64,000 nt of DNA from NCBI GenBank assembly GCA_024663395.1, contig JANFAH010000050.1, positions 310,001 to 374,000 of the forward strand. The letters run 5' to 3'. The notes below the pieces were generated by a model that searched no databases, had not been told where the DNA came from, and saw nothing but the letters and a program-made list of their open reading frames with translations. This DNA comes from Pisolithus tinctorius (lineage: Eukaryota > Basidiomycota > Agaricomycetes > Boletales > Pisolithaceae). The translations under genes and the position numbers were made by a program. Positions 23,315-35,399 of this stretch are shown here, piece by piece (position 1 is the first letter of the stretch; every line of letters starts with the position of its first letter).

Positions 23315-23753
23315 ATCAGAAGAATTAGCAAAATGAGTGTCTTTTTTGGAGGGAGTGCTGTAGAGATGTGTGGAGTGTGCAAATCCTTTCCAATTTTGGA
23401 AGGTAGGATTGTGTGGCTGAGCACTACAAGCGAGTGTGGGAATGGTTTCATTATCTGCAGAAATGGCAGAGATATGTTGAAAATCAGAATGCTGTACATG
23501 GGCACTTAAGAACTTTTATTGGCACTTAACTTGCTTCCTTCTTTTTTCTTTGGCATTGATAACTCATTCTTGTGTGAGGGATGACTGCTGACATTTCTGG
23601 CTGTCCTTCTTCACATGAGGGCTATGGTCTTCATCTCCATTCATCAGCTATATCCATGTCCACCTCACCAAACACTTTTGGTGTGTGACATTGGGAACAA
23701 TAATGAATAAGCCAAACTGTTTAGTTTTGAATACCACTTCTTTTGAGTTTTTT

Positions 23754-23960
23754 TCAATTGCTTGCAATAAGGCAGTCACTGTAAAAGTATGGCTGCACAC
23801 CAGGGTGCCTCATAAGATTGACCCATTTGGTGTCATGGACAATGAACTCATTTTCCCACCACCCAAAGCTTGGGTAATAAGTTTTGATGCAAGGCACAGC
23901 AGTGCAGATAGCAATGGATGCAATCTCAGAGGCTGTACTCTGTGCATCAATGTCTTTCAT
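23754..23960 (-). other. Coding-like fragment in palindrome spacer
   Basis: The 68-residue frame contains STASEIASIAICTAVPCIKT, YPSFGWWENEFIVHDTKWVN and PYFYSDCLIA. Its composition is protein-like, so it may be an exon of a larger gene trapped in the spacer. No family is recognised. Confidence 0.3.
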
Positions 23961-24296
23961 CCCCTCACATATATTCTATAATGCCAGATGAATAGTAATA
24001 CTATGGTGTTGTTGTTTAGTACTTACACCAATATTATTGGAGCAAGCATTCTTCCTTTTGCCCCCACACATAATGTAGTCACACTTAGTCACAACATATA
24101 GGTAGCCTGCTGTCACACACCAAAGGTGTTTGGTGAGGTGGACATGGATACTGCTGATGAATGGAGATGAAGACTATAGCCCTCATGTGAAGAAGGACAG
24201 CCAGGAATGTTGGCAGTCATCCCTTGCACAAGAACAAGTCATCAATGCCAAAGAAAAAAAGAAGGAAGCAAGTTAAGCACTGATAAAAGTTCTTAA

Positions 24297-24971
24297 GTGC
24301 CCATGTATGGCATTCCAGTTTTCAACATATCTCCACCATTTCTGCAGATACTGACACCATTCCCACACTTGCTTATAGTGCTCAGCCACATAATCCTACC
24401 TTCCAAATTTGGAAAGGATCTGCACACTCCACATGTTTCTACAGTACTCCCTCCAAAAGATGCTCATTTCACTAATTCTTCTGATATGCCCACCTCCACA
24501 TCAATCATTTCACTTGTCCCCTTTGCTAGGGACAATGGCTACATATATCTACCAGGAGTTCCTACCAGCTTCCATCCTGAAGCATCCACATCCTGGTACA
24601 TCCCATCCTTGTCTGCCCCCTCTCAGCCCATCCAGCTTGGACAGCATGTTCTTTTTGTCAGTATGACCTCTAGCAGGATGTTCTTTGGTTGCCTCAGGTC
24701 TGTCATTTGGTTAGAAAGGTCTTATGTGGTTGTTTCAGTCTCTCCAGTCCAAGAAGCATATGGATCCTTCCTCCCCGCCACCCGCAACATCTTCATACCA
24801 ATCTCATCCATCATCCTTCCAAAATTGCAACAGCTACAGTATAATCTACTGTTCTCCACTCTCCCTGATCACATCCATGATGAGTATGATGCACATCTTG
24901 CCTTCTTATTGCAAGATACAGCAGAAGACACTCCCCCTTCATCCTCTCTTCCAACAGAGCCTCATTCATGA
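24297..24971 (+). CDS. Uncharacterised open frame in right palindrome arm
   Basis: This 224-residue frame is homologous to the left-arm frame but longer at the N-terminus (MPMYGIPVFNISPPFLQIL). It differs by a two-residue insertion (PEASTSWY against PEASWY) and about ten substitutions. The two frames diverge outward from the spacer. Function is unknown. Confidence 0.3.
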   Translation: MPMYGIPVFNISPPFLQILTPFPHLLIVLSHIILPSKFGKDLHTPHVSTVLPPKDAHFTNSSDMPTSTSIISLVPFARDNGYIYLPGVPTSFHPEASTSWYIPSLSAPSQPIQLGQHVLFVSMTSSRMFFGCLRSVIWLERSYVVVSVSPVQEAYGSFLPATRNIFIPISSIILPKLQQLQYNLLFSTLPDHIHDEYDAHLAFLLQDTAEDTPPSSSLPTEPHS

Positions 24972-25930
24972 AGTTTTTATTTGCTTCACTGAGAGGATGG
25001 TTTGGGGGGGAAAGTTGTGATCCCCTATGCTCCTGTCACCCCACAGACCCCCAAAGCTTGACCCCTGCTGACATCTGACTCACCCTGTCCACTTTTGGAT
25101 GTACTATATCAGCATCAGATCAGCACTGCCTCTCTGTCATCCTACTTTGGCCTAGAAGCAATCTCTTTGAGATGTGACATGCACAGCCTCCCCCTAATGT
25201 GATTCCAGTGCATTTTCTCAGTTCCTGACATTACTTGACTCATACCTTGACATCCTGACTGTCCTTGACTCACCTATTGCCAATACTTACCAATCATTTG
25301 ACTTTGCTTACTGATTCTTTGCTTTTTGACTTACTTATCCTTACCAATGCTCACCAATGCTTTCTAAGACAATTACCCACCACTTACATTCCTTACTTAT
25401 CAGTTACCAATCACTTACCAAGTGTTTGCACCTTGTTTTCCATAGGCAATGCCCCTGTACTGTATATAAATCACTGTACTTAGATAGCAAAAGAGGGAAG
25501 ATGTCAGAGAGCCCCTCTTGCTCACAATTCATCACCACTCAGTAATTCATTCATCAGCTTTGATAGTTGAGACTTGATTAAGGGTCTAACTATGTATCAT
25601 CTACTTTGCTTATGATCATCTATCATCAATATACTTCACTACAAGTCCTCCCTGAGCTCAGTGCAGCTTAGGACATTGAATTAAGTCTTCATTCATCTTT
25701 CTGTAGGCTGACAGCAGTCTACCCCATTGCATTCTATTGCATTCTTGCTCTCTCTTCATCAGGAGCACCCCCAACCCTCAGCACTCATCTTTGAGTGTTG
25801 TAGCTTGCATAATCCACCCAAACAAAGGTTCCACCATCTAGGCACAGCATAGGCACACCACCACTCACTCTTATTGTCTTTTGTGTTGGTTTTGGTTGGT
25901 TTTCACCACTGAACCACACTTTGACTCACA

Positions 25931-26404
25931 GCATATGCCAAGGATCCTACCATCTCATATCATCAGTTCTATTGTCCATCAGAAGATGCAGGTTTTGTCA
26001 TGTGGTATGCTTAGAATGCATTTTTCTTAGTGGCTCAATATCAATTTTCAATTTGCTGCCTGTGACAGGAGGACAGATTGGTGACATTTGATGGGGATAT
26101 GTGCAACACCAATGTCAACTGAACATTTGCACACAGGCAGTGCAAGTACATTACATGGAGGATTCTGGTATATGGCTATGTATTGAAGTTGTCAAGCTCC
26201 ATCAGATTAGGTATTTCCATCAAGTTCATCTCCTGCTGATTGAACTGAGTGTGCTCTGCAAGTTGCTCAAATATTGCTATCTTCCTGGCAGCATAGCAGG
26301 CAGGCCCAATGGCTTCACATTTGGACTGAAAGATCCACCATTGCACAACTTGATGAGTGAAGAAATTGAGCATCCATTGAAACTAGCTATCACTAGCCCT
26401 GGGC
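25931..26404. other. No gene recognised
   Basis: A minus-strand frame at 26176-26373 (AIFEQLAEHTQFNQQEMNLM) has protein-like composition but no family assignment. Otherwise this is CpG-poor spacer. Confidence 0.3.
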
Positions 26405-26745
26405 CCTCTTGGCCCCAGGGTCCCCTACATGGTCATTCTGCTGGCTTTGCCAGCTCAGATTCATACTACATGGTCATTCCACTGGCTTCACCAGCTCAGA
26501 TTCATCCTACATAGTCATTCCACTGGCTTCACCAACTCAGATTCATCCTACATGGTCATTTCACTGGCTTTGCCAGCTCAGATTTATCCTACATGGTCAT
26601 TCCACTGGCATTGGTTAGTTGAGGAGTGCTGCTCCCCAACTAACCCATGCCAGCTCAGATTTATCCTACAATGGTCATTCCACTGGCATTGGTCAGCTGT
26701 GGAGCATTGCTCCTCAACTAACCAATGCCAGCTCAGCTTTCAAAG
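26405..26745. repeat. 41-bp minisatellite with embedded hairpins
   Basis: About six units of 41 bp (CATGGTCATTCCACTGGCTT then CACCAGCTCAGATTCATCCTA). The last two are expanded by near-perfect hairpins: GGCATTGGTTAGTTGAGGAG pairs with CTCCCCAACTAACCCATGCC (26609-26653), and GGCATTGGTCAGCTGTGGAG with CTCCTCAACTAACCAATGCC (26686-26730). Confidence 0.8.
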
Positions 26746-26939
26746 GAGGAGCTTCATCTCATTTGCTTTCACAATGCTTCAAGCCATTCAGTTGTAGTCA
26801 TAGCAATTTGATGGCAGACAGGATTTATACAATTTGAAAAAGACATGTCTATAGTATAGTACACATTTAAACATGCAATCCTCTCAAAACTTCATTGAAC
26901 ACTACATTCATAGACTTGTTTGTTTAGTGTCCTTGGCCA

Positions 26940-27290
26940 CTGTGCAGCACCTTGATGTTCCTTGGATGGGTATATCTGGACAGAGTAACATATAGTTGCC
27001 CATGAGAGAACTCAGGTGTCCTGAGGTCAAGACCCACATGTTGGACTGTCTAGCCTTGTGATTTATTAATGGTCATTGAATAGGCCAGATGAACAGGGAA
27101 CAGCAGGTGACACAAGGGTATTGGGAAGTCATCTGGATTGGTATCCAAAGCCATGTGAGGAATCAGCACCACATCATTGTTGGCATCTCCATCCCTTTCC
27201 TGCAACACATGGCACTCCAATATACATATGACAGGTAGATCTGATCTACACCTATTAGGCAGGTAACCACACAACACAATGCTACACTTT
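26940..27290 (-). pseudogene. Helitron/PIF1-like helicase C-terminal relic
   Basis: The minus-strand frame from 27277 reads ICILECHVLQERDGDANNDV, IPHMALD, HLLFPVHLAYSMTINKSQG. It then passes a stop and continues [40 protein letters not shown] and GQLYVTLSR match the last two helicase motifs of PIF1-type helicases encoded by Helitrons. The in-frame stop at 27050-27052 is TAG where Gln (CAG) is expected after KSQG. Upstream helicase and Rep domains are absent, so this is a short relic. The first satellite unit starts inside its 5' end. Confidence 0.75.
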
Positions 27291-27680
27291 TGGTAGTCAC
27301 TTGATAGTCAAAAAAGCGGACACTACACTACACCTATTAGGCAGTTAACTACACAACACAATGCTACACTTCTGGTAATAATCACTTGATAGTCAAAAAA
27401 GCAGACACTACACTGCACTTATTAGGCAGATGACTACACAACATAATGCCACACTTTTGGTAGTCACTTGATAGTCAAAAAAGTGGACACTATACTACAC
27501 CTATTAGGCAGTTAACCACACAGCACAATGCTACACTTTTGGTAGTCACTTGATAGTCAAAAAAGTGGACACTACATTACACCTATTAGGCAGTCAACCA
27601 CACAACACAATTGCTACACTTAGGGCAGTCACTTGATAGTCTAGTAGTCAAAAAAGCGGACAATACTACACTTATTACCA
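27251..27680. repeat. 82-85-bp satellite, five units
   Basis: Units begin at 27251, 27333, 27418, 27500 and 27582 with CCTATTAGGCAG. Each ends in a TAGTCAAAAAAG(CG/CA/TG)GAC motif. That motif's CpG is CG, CA, TG, TG and CG in the five units. Confidence 0.85.
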
Positions 27681-27799
27681 GCATTCTATAGTACTGACAG
27701 CCTGTGGTTCAGAAAAGGCCATTTCGCAATTTTTAGCGGAGTTTGAAATCATTGCCATGCCCCAAGAACTCAGTATTGGACAACTGCAGGAAAAGTCAC

Positions 27800-30700
27800 A
27801 CATGGTTTTCATCATACAAAAGCAGAAGTTTTATATTACTTAGCAAAATTAGCAAAATTAGCAAAATACACAAAATACACAAAACAGTCATAAGTATTGG
27901 TGATTTTTTCATGTTCTCCCTTAAATATATGATTTGGCCATCAGCAATTCTTGTTCTTCTGTCCAGTGATCTTGTGCTGCTTTGGCTTGAAGCCAATGAA
28001 TCCAGTAAACTTACACAGGAGTAAATATCCCTGTCTACAGTGATAGATGAATGACCTACATTCCAACATCCATGTAATTGATTCTGTATCCCTAGGCATG
28101 TCAATAGACCAAAACCATGGTAATTGGCTGCCCTGGTGGTCATGCACATTCTGACTGATGGCCACTGTACTGACAGTGAGGTGTGATTTCTGCATTTCCT
28201 GGAACCTTGAAAGGGTATCTTTGGTTGCACCAAGAGATACCATTGCTGCCTGGCATTGCTTGTAAATTGTGGCTTGCTTGTGAACTGCACTGTTGATGGT
28301 ATGGATCATATCCCATGCCCACATTTTCATAGCATAGCTTTTTGCCTGCTGCACCACGTTTCAGAAGACTACCACCTTATCCACTAAGGCAAGCTGAAGC
28401 CCATGCAGTGTGTCATTTGCTTGGCTGATCCACAGTTTCAATTTGATGTCCCAGATGCTGTCTAGTCCAGAAGCAATGCATTGATTAATTCCCAAGTTCA
28501 ATGGGAGTGGCAGTGACATGCTGCCTACAAGGTAAGCAGCATCTGCAGTCAGTGATCCATCTGTGCTGTCATTCAGCTCATTGGGATCAGATGTGCATTC
28601 ACCAGATATACCAAATGGATCATCCATAGAGCCACCCCATCCATGTTTGGCAGGTGAAATAACTCCCACTTCATGTTGTACACCAAAATATACCACTCCA
28701 TCTGTGATAAATGCAGACTGCTCAGAGGATAAATGCTCCATCTGACAAGCAATGGCTATTCATTTCAATTCTGGGGCATGTGCACTGACATGGCAACAAT
28801 TGATCCACAGTGTGATTGATGCTTCTTCAAGCTGGAGACCCCACACAAGCCAACTTCCAATGCCATGCTGTATTCTGACATTCAAGGTGTTTTCCAACAA
28901 TTCCAGTTCAATGGCATGTACAGTTGGTGCTGTCTGGATGTCAGGATGGATGGAAAATTCAAAGCATTCCATAGACTGCACCCTTCTTCATTTGCACTTT
29001 GAAGACATCCATAGTGGAGGCATTTCAAATTCAGTCTTTGAATGCAGTTTCCTCTTGATTGCACCAGGAATATCATTATGAAGCAGACACTCTGTCATCA
29101 AGCATTTGGAATGCCTGCATCACCAGATCTGCTGCCACTTGCACAGCTGCAAGCTTCCAAGACAGACTATCTACTACATGCACTGCATCAGCAGTGTGAA
29201 TGGATCAAGAGAATTACTTACCCATTTGAATCATCTTCATGAAGTTACAGTCACTCATCTGAAAATCTAACAACTCCTGTCAGTGTGGGGAACTCATGCC
29301 CCACATGGATGCAGATACAATGTTCAGTAATAACCACAAGGTTTTGATGATTTCACTGTCAACCCAGCCAGCACCTTTCAAAAATAAGGGGGCATATCAT
29401 GCATAGAATTCCTGCTTGTGACCATGCACATGCCAGATTCCAATCCCAGGCATAATCTGCAGCAATTGTGGGATTTCAATGAAGGAGCTATTTCCAACCC
29501 ACATGTGTAGATTTTTCATGTAAGAACAATTTATGTCATAGAAACAGAGCACCTTGTTGATGCCTGCCATGTTGTAGTGCAAGGCATTTGCCAGTGAGTA
29601 ATCCATGTTTAACTGCCTACACTTCCATGAGCAGGAGGCACATGAGTGAAGGGATGTATTACCTTTCACCCTTTTGGAAGTCAACAACAGAGTGTGGGTA
29701 AAAGCACCTGTGCTGCACACAAGCCATCACACCTATTCTGGTTGAGTGAAGTTTGCTGTGGTTAGCATTGGCCTGATTGATAGCCCTATGGTTGTTGCAT
29801 GGTGATATCTGGCCATCATATGAGTGCTTAAATGATGGAAAATGTCAGATATATGTACCTCTGTGACATGGGGAGTGGCCTGCAGGTATGCCTGATACTC
29901 AGAATCAGAGACCATGTATCCACATCCATCCATCAACTGCACCTGATCTGCTGGACACCTGTCATGCATATGTTCAGCTTTGAAATTTCCATCCATCACC
30001 AACATGCAGGCATATTTCCAGCTTTGGAAGGTGAGTGGATGGTGAGTGAGTCAATCCTGGCCTCTCACTGATTCAAATCTTCTGCCAGGTTGATGTTGAT
30101 ACCTGGCTGTGGACATGTTGCACAAAATAATGCTAGGTCACCTGGCTTGGGTGTGTCTGTGGATTCCAAGATGCCACTCCATTTCATCAGTTTCAGGAGT
30201 CACCATTGCCATGCAACTCGCAGCAACTTGTGGTACCTGTCCTGTTCACATGAAATCATTAGACAGGTTAGTAAAGATGATTGTACTACAATCACTTACT
30301 GGAACAAGGTGTGGAAACATGGCAGACATGATCTGGCACAATTTGCTGTAATAGTTCATCCCAGTTGTCCCACATTTGAGGTTGTCTCTCATGAAATCAT
30401 CCAAAACTGCAAATGTAAATGTAGTGCTGGGTTTTTCGAAGGTTGCAGGAAATAACTTCACTTGGAGTAACTGAATTGGGTGGGGTTCAGCATCTTCACA
30501 TTGGCAGCAATGTACTGTGATGAAATGCACCCTGGTGAGATATTTTGACCCAACAGGTCACCACAAGTGGGGTGGCATATCATCCATGTCTTCCCATTCC
30601 TTTCCATCAATTGGGCAGGTCCCACTAGGGCAACTTGCACTTGGAAGATCTGATGGACAAATTGCTCTGCTGTGCCTGAGATGGAGCTCAGCCCCTGTCT

Positions 30701-31345
30701 ATGGCCTGCTTTGTGATTGTCACCAGACTTCATGGACTGATCTCTCACCATGTGCAATGCCAATTCCTCAAAGAAGTCCCCTGTCCATTGCTGGACTCTG
30801 TGGAACAGCAAGCCCTGATGGGTGACCCTGCAGCATTCCTTGCAGAACAGCAGCTGGTGGATGCAATCTGGACATCTGTAACCCCCTTCTGCTCCACACC
30901 TGGCACAGTTCTGTGGCTCTGGGGATGCTTCCAGATCCAAAAGGACCTTCATGAATTCCTCCTTGTGTGGAAGCCACTCTCAGATATAATCATTCTGTGT
31001 CTGACAATTGGAGTGAGCTCAGTTGTGTGCCAGAAGGATGTCTTGGCACCTTCTTTTGAGGTAACTGCATAGCTCTACAGGTGGGGCATCATTATCATAT
31101 TGCATGCCAAATGCATCCTCAATGGGATCCATGCAATGCTTGGAAGGAGATTGAGAGTGCTTGGATGGTGAGGAGTGGGGAGAATGGACAGAGGAGGTGG
31201 TGTCCAGTGGTGTAATCACCACTTCTACCAATCTTGATCTGCACCTACCACTTGTTGTCCAAGTCTTGATCTGAAGCTGCTTGACCCAATGGCCAGGGGT
31301 ATGCCTGATCATTTGCATATGCTTTCCTGTGCTGCATTTAGCCAT
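27800..31345 (-). pseudogene. KDZ-superfamily transposase, decayed
   Basis: Blocks are read downward on the minus strand from MAKCSTGKHMQ (31345). First is a CxC2-type cysteine cluster, CARCGAEGGYRCPDC...CKECCRVTHQGLLFHR (about 30910-30810). Then QLLQVKLFPATFEKP (30480) and KLCQIMSAMFP. The catalytic core follows: MDGNFKAEH (Asp at 29991-29993), MDYSLANAL, CFYDINCSYMKN (Asp at 29535-29537), PGIGIWHVHGH and GAGWVDSEIIKTLW (acidic residue, about 29363). The C-terminal helical part has SQANDTLHGLQLALVDK, WDMIHTINSAVHKQA and LPWFWSIDMPRD. This order is that of KDZ (Kyakuja-Dileera-Zisupton) transposases. Several frame breaks are TGA at expected Arg codons (complement at 31019-31021, 29280-29282, 28760-28762). 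A cut-and-paste nuclease originally, now inactive. It is divergent from the accessory gene at 31783. Confidence 0.85.
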
Positions 31346-31782
31346 ATCTATGCTGTTGACAGTGAACTATGTATGTGTTAGTTGCTGGTAGGAACAACCA
31401 TGATCTCTTTGCTACCATTTCACTTTCAGATCACAGATCTCAATGTGATGCACCAGATCTTTGGTATCATTGCCAAATGAAGGTGATTGGGCAGCTGCAA
31501 TTTTGCCCCCAACCTAAACCTGGCAGCTGCCAACCTTATTGGGGTAGGAATTGTCAATGGAATGAATGCAATTGGTTTGCTTGCTGGATGATGGGATTAA
31601 TGGCCCCCACAGCACCAGTAATGAATGGGGGAAGATCACCAAAAGTCAATCAGCCCACAGGCAGATGCAATCAGGATGTAATTTGGACAATGTCATGGAT
31701 ACCAATGCAAATTGGATCAGTCTATTATAATACTTAATGCAGTAAGGTCAAAAGATACCCACTTTCCATTCCAGATATTGCC
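31346..31782. promoter_or_regulatory. Divergent spacer between KDZ transposase and accessory gene
   Basis: This 437-bp gap lies between two genes transcribed away from each other, so it probably contained both promoters. The frame at 31369-31737 has no recognisable content. No specific site was identified. Confidence 0.3.
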
Positions 31783-34266
31783 ATGGATTCACAATATGAC
31801 ACAGACAATGGCTACAATGATAGCAGCCTGACAGATCTTGATGATGGTGGTAGCATCTTCAACCAAGGCATGGAGCAGTCAGTCATTGGGGATGAGGACC
31901 AGGAGAGTTTTGACATAGATGAATTAGAGGTCTTGGTTTGCAGACAGAAGGATTGGAAAGAGTCTGGAAAGATGAAGAAGCTGATGATCTTGCAGTCCAT
32001 ATTGAGGGAGCTGCATGAATTAGAAAAAAACAGGGAGCTGTCACATGCAGAAATGCAGCTGAAAGCAGGGGTATGTGGCTGCAACTATGAATTCCTCTTC
32101 TGCAATTAACACATACCTTGTAGCTCGTCACCTCTTGGTTGAAGAAGCCACTGCATGCATGGAAGCCCTGTATTACTCTCTGGTCAGGATACAAGTACTC
32201 AGTGCAGTCAATGGTTTGGGAACTATATCATGACCATATCCAGAGGAAGCTGGCTGTCATGAGAGGGGACAATGAGGATGGTGAAGGAACCAGGGCAATT
32301 GCAGTGTATCAGCAGGCATTGACCTTGGTCATACAAGAGGACCTCTCTGACAAGCAGTTGGCAGCAGTGCAGGACATAGCTGACAAGTGGAATGGAATGG
32401 AAGAACCCACCCCTGAAATGAAAGCCAGGTGTGTTTTCAGCTGTGCAGATTGTCACTGAAGTTGCAAATTGATGCATAGAAATGCAGTGAAATATGGCTA
32501 CAAGTATTGCCACAATTTTGTGGAAGAGATGTGGCAGTACTGCAGCATGCAGGTGGTATGTGTTGCAGGTTGGAAGAATGTGGAGGGCATTGTTGAAGCA
32601 TGCACATAAGTGCTGATACTCAGCCAGCATTGTAGCAGAATGCTGATCCTCCACAAGAATTGACTTCAACCAAGATATTGCTGATGGAACTGTGTTTAAC
32701 AAGATCCACAACATAGAAGGGTCCTGGTGGGAGTACCTTAGTGAAGCATTCAAAGAGGACAGAATATCAACTGATGAAGACAACCCCCACACTGAAGGCA
32801 ATCTGCAGAAGAAGACAGTATGCACCATTAAAGTGGATCCTGTGACTTTGGTTATGGATGCAGATGGGAGCATATCCATCCCTGAAATTGAAGGTCTGAT
32901 GTGTGATTTACTGCAGAAAACAGTGTGCAGGTTCCTAACAGCACACTACAGTGAGTTTCAGTTTTGTATATACAGCCTCTGATAGGCAATGTTAAGGACA
33001 AGCCTGCAGAAAGGCTACTGCAGGCATCCAATTCAAATAGCTTGGGTCACATCAAATTGAAATGATTGCAGCAGAGTATCTACCTGCCAATTTTTCCTTC
33101 ACCAGTGACCCTAGTCATATGTTGGTGTCAGCAGCAACATGACTTTTGAGCTTTTGGTGGCAATGGCAACAAACTAATCCAGATGATGTGTTCACCTTTC
33201 AGAAGTGGTTGGATTGATATGGGGAGTTGCACTCCCAAGTGGATGGCAGCATTCATCCCCTACAAATCACAAGGGACTGGTGATCAAGGTCTCAGACCCC
33301 CATGGCCACTCAAGTGGGATCCAAGGCACCCAGCTGGAGTACTAGACTGTTGAACATGGCAGGAAAGGGAAATGGAAAAGCAGATGCAATTCCAGCAGAT
33401 ATTCATCAGACTGACATAGGTAGTGTGGAACAGGCATCCCCCATTAGCCACCCAACTGGATGCATGTCTGGCTTGAGCCAACATCACCATAGCCAGATTA
33501 ATTCCACCAGCAATACATCCCACAGAATGTGTCTTGTTCACAATGCAATCATGTCTGACACCACGTCAGAGGATGGAGATGCTGAGGATGAAGTGGAGCA
33601 GCAGTCAAATGGCCCTCACACAGCAACTCCCTTCCCACAACATATGGCTGTGCACACCCATCCAGCTGTTGAGCATCAGCAAGTGATGGTCCTGATGCTG
33701 AGCAGGATGAGGAAGTCCAGTCCAAAGGGAAAAGCTCAGACAGCATAGATGACATGGAGGAATTGCCTGTGTTGGCATGCAGGAATCCAGGTCAGCCTCA
33801 TTGTCATTGGAGAGATTGGATATTAAAACATTCTTCAGATATAATTATCCAGATCAAAGACTGCTCTGAAAATCAGGGCAATGACAGCCTGCATGGTTTG
33901 CCATTGGTGAAAAATGCATTGACTGTTCCAGATCAATGCCAATGGAAATCAGCAGATGGAAGGCTGAAGCCATCTTTGAAAACCAACTGAGGTCCACCTG
34001 CTACTAAGAATCCATCTGCACATGCAGCTGCAGCAGCTCCAAAGAGCAGACCATCACACACAACACAGAAAGGCATGTCCAATGGTAAATTGTCCAAGGG
34101 CAATCCAGCCAAGACCTCCAGAGATGGAATGGGAGATGCCATCTGGAAATCACCTCAGGTTTGTAAAGCACCTGCCCAGCCAGATTCCAATGTCCTCTCA
34201 CCCCCATCAAAGAAATTGTGGAAGCACAAATCAGCTGCATCGCCTGGGCCAGCTGGTAAGAGGTGA
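31783..34266 (+). pseudogene. KDZ-neighbour accessory gene, paralogue of the gene at position 1
   Basis: Starts MDSQYDTDNGYNDSSLTDLD, then a charged region KMKKLMILQSILRELHELEK. An intron is at about 32068-32126 (GTATGTGG...CTTGTAG). Then SWLKKPLHAWKPCI, VWELYHDHIQRKLAVMRG and IQEDLSDKQLAAVQDIADKW. After several breaks come DADGSISIPEIEGL, CRFLTAHYS, AEYLPANFSF and FWWQWQQTNPDDVFTFQKW, matching in order the blocks of the gene at 1-1490 (GHYR, SSKYLPPNIPF, EFWKERQQEHPEDVFRFRRW). The tail is Ser/Pro/Lys-rich and ends ASPGPAGKR. Frame breaks and CpG loss mark it as decayed. Function is unknown; its position beside a KDZ transposase suggests it travels with it. Confidence 0.6.
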
Positions 34267-34449
34267 AGGACACAGTGATTTCAGATGGAATATGTATTGG
34301 AAGCTCTATACTATGAGATAGACATGATCATTGTAGTTTAGGTAGTGACTGTTGGAATGGCTATGCTAGTGGGCCCCAAGGCTCTGAAGTGGCATATCTG
34401 CACTATGAGCTGCCAAGGAATCTTGGTCCAACAAACCTTTTCAACAAAC

Positions 34450-35394
34450 TGTCATATCCATGACTCTCGGACTCAGTCCCAGTCCAGTCCGGACCCCCTA
34501 GCCCCTATCTCCGGTCAAGTCCGGTCCTAGTCTGACCTAGGAAACCCAACTCTGGTCCTGAATAACCCAACTCCGGCCCAAATAACTTAAGTCTGGTGTT
34601 TTACCCCTATCTCCGGTCCACTTCAGCCTCCCGGCCTTGCACTGCTCCACCCCAGTACTCCCAGGTCTATGTCTGGGTGACCTGGACATAACTCCGGTCT
34701 GTTTCCCTTTGTTTGTACTATATTTAGTCTAGCCCATTCATCTGACTTTGCTTACTGTACAATCCTGTGTCTGACCCCAGTTATGCCAGTCACCCGGACT
34801 TTGGCTATTAGCCTCGGCACAGCCACTGTGGCTATCCACTCTCTTGCTAATCTCCTTGCTAATAGCTTATTAACAAGTCTGGCTCTATGTTCATCATCCC
34901 GGACCGGCCTCATGTATTTAACCCCTGTACATACTTTGTAGCACCCTCAGTCAGAATATCAACTTAGTATTACCCTCAACTCCATACTACCCCTCAAGTC
35001 TACTCTATAGCTAAGGCCAAGCCTTAAGCTATCCCCAACCCCTGTCCCGGACCTCTCCCCAGCTTGCATAAGGGTACAGCACATAAGCTGAGACCAAGGG
35101 AGGTAGATCCAACCCTGGACTGGCTTCCCCCTGTGTGCACCCCAAGACCGGTCGGTTTCCCACGCTACTGGTCTTGTTCCCACACTCCTGGCCTTAAGTC
35201 CGGTCCTCCGGACTTAGCCCCTGACCTTCCGGCCTTAAGTCCAGTCCTCCAGACTTGGCCCCTGACCTCTGGCCTTAACTCCAGTCTAACTGGACTTGGC
35301 CCCTGTCTCCCGGCCTTGATTCTGGCCACTCGGACTTGGCCCCTGTCACCCGGTCTTAAAGCCTGGTCACCCAAGGGTAAACCCGTACTTCACA
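34450..35394 (+). mobile_element. Solo LTR, 945 bp, target duplication CAAAC
   Basis: Begins TGTCATATCCATGACTCTCG and ends GTACTTCACA. It is flanked by CAAAC at 34445-34449 and 35395-35399. It is collinear with the 3' LTR at 44736-45644. It contains the putative transcript start AGTCAGAATAT (34949-34959) downstream of a TATTTAA. It arose by LTR-LTR recombination and lies between the accessory gene and the next plus-strand gene. Confidence 0.92.
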
Positions 35395-35399
35395 CAAAC

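Larger units (their letters stand above)
21904..25930. repeat. 4-kb palindrome with 1.8-kb arms
   Basis: The left arm 21904-23690 and right arm 24111-25930 are inverted copies (sum about 47801-47834, drift from small indels). They are separated by a 420-bp spacer. The outer ends read TGTGAGTCAAAGTGTGGTTC and its complement; the inner ends are TGGTGTGTGACA and TGTCACACACCA. Each arm carries the same open frame pointing outward. Arms differ by scattered substitutions and small indels, so they are older than those of the fold-back at 11.3 kb. It may be a fold-back transposon or an inverted duplication; no target duplication was identified. Confidence 0.8.

Noticed and set aside
26101..26797. Plus-strand frames of 122-137 residues
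   Set aside because: They mostly cover the 41-bp minisatellite, which changes frame every unit.
27251..27680. Regular 82-bp spacing as a CRISPR array
   Set aside because: The whole unit is repeated with no unique spacers, and the genome is eukaryotic.
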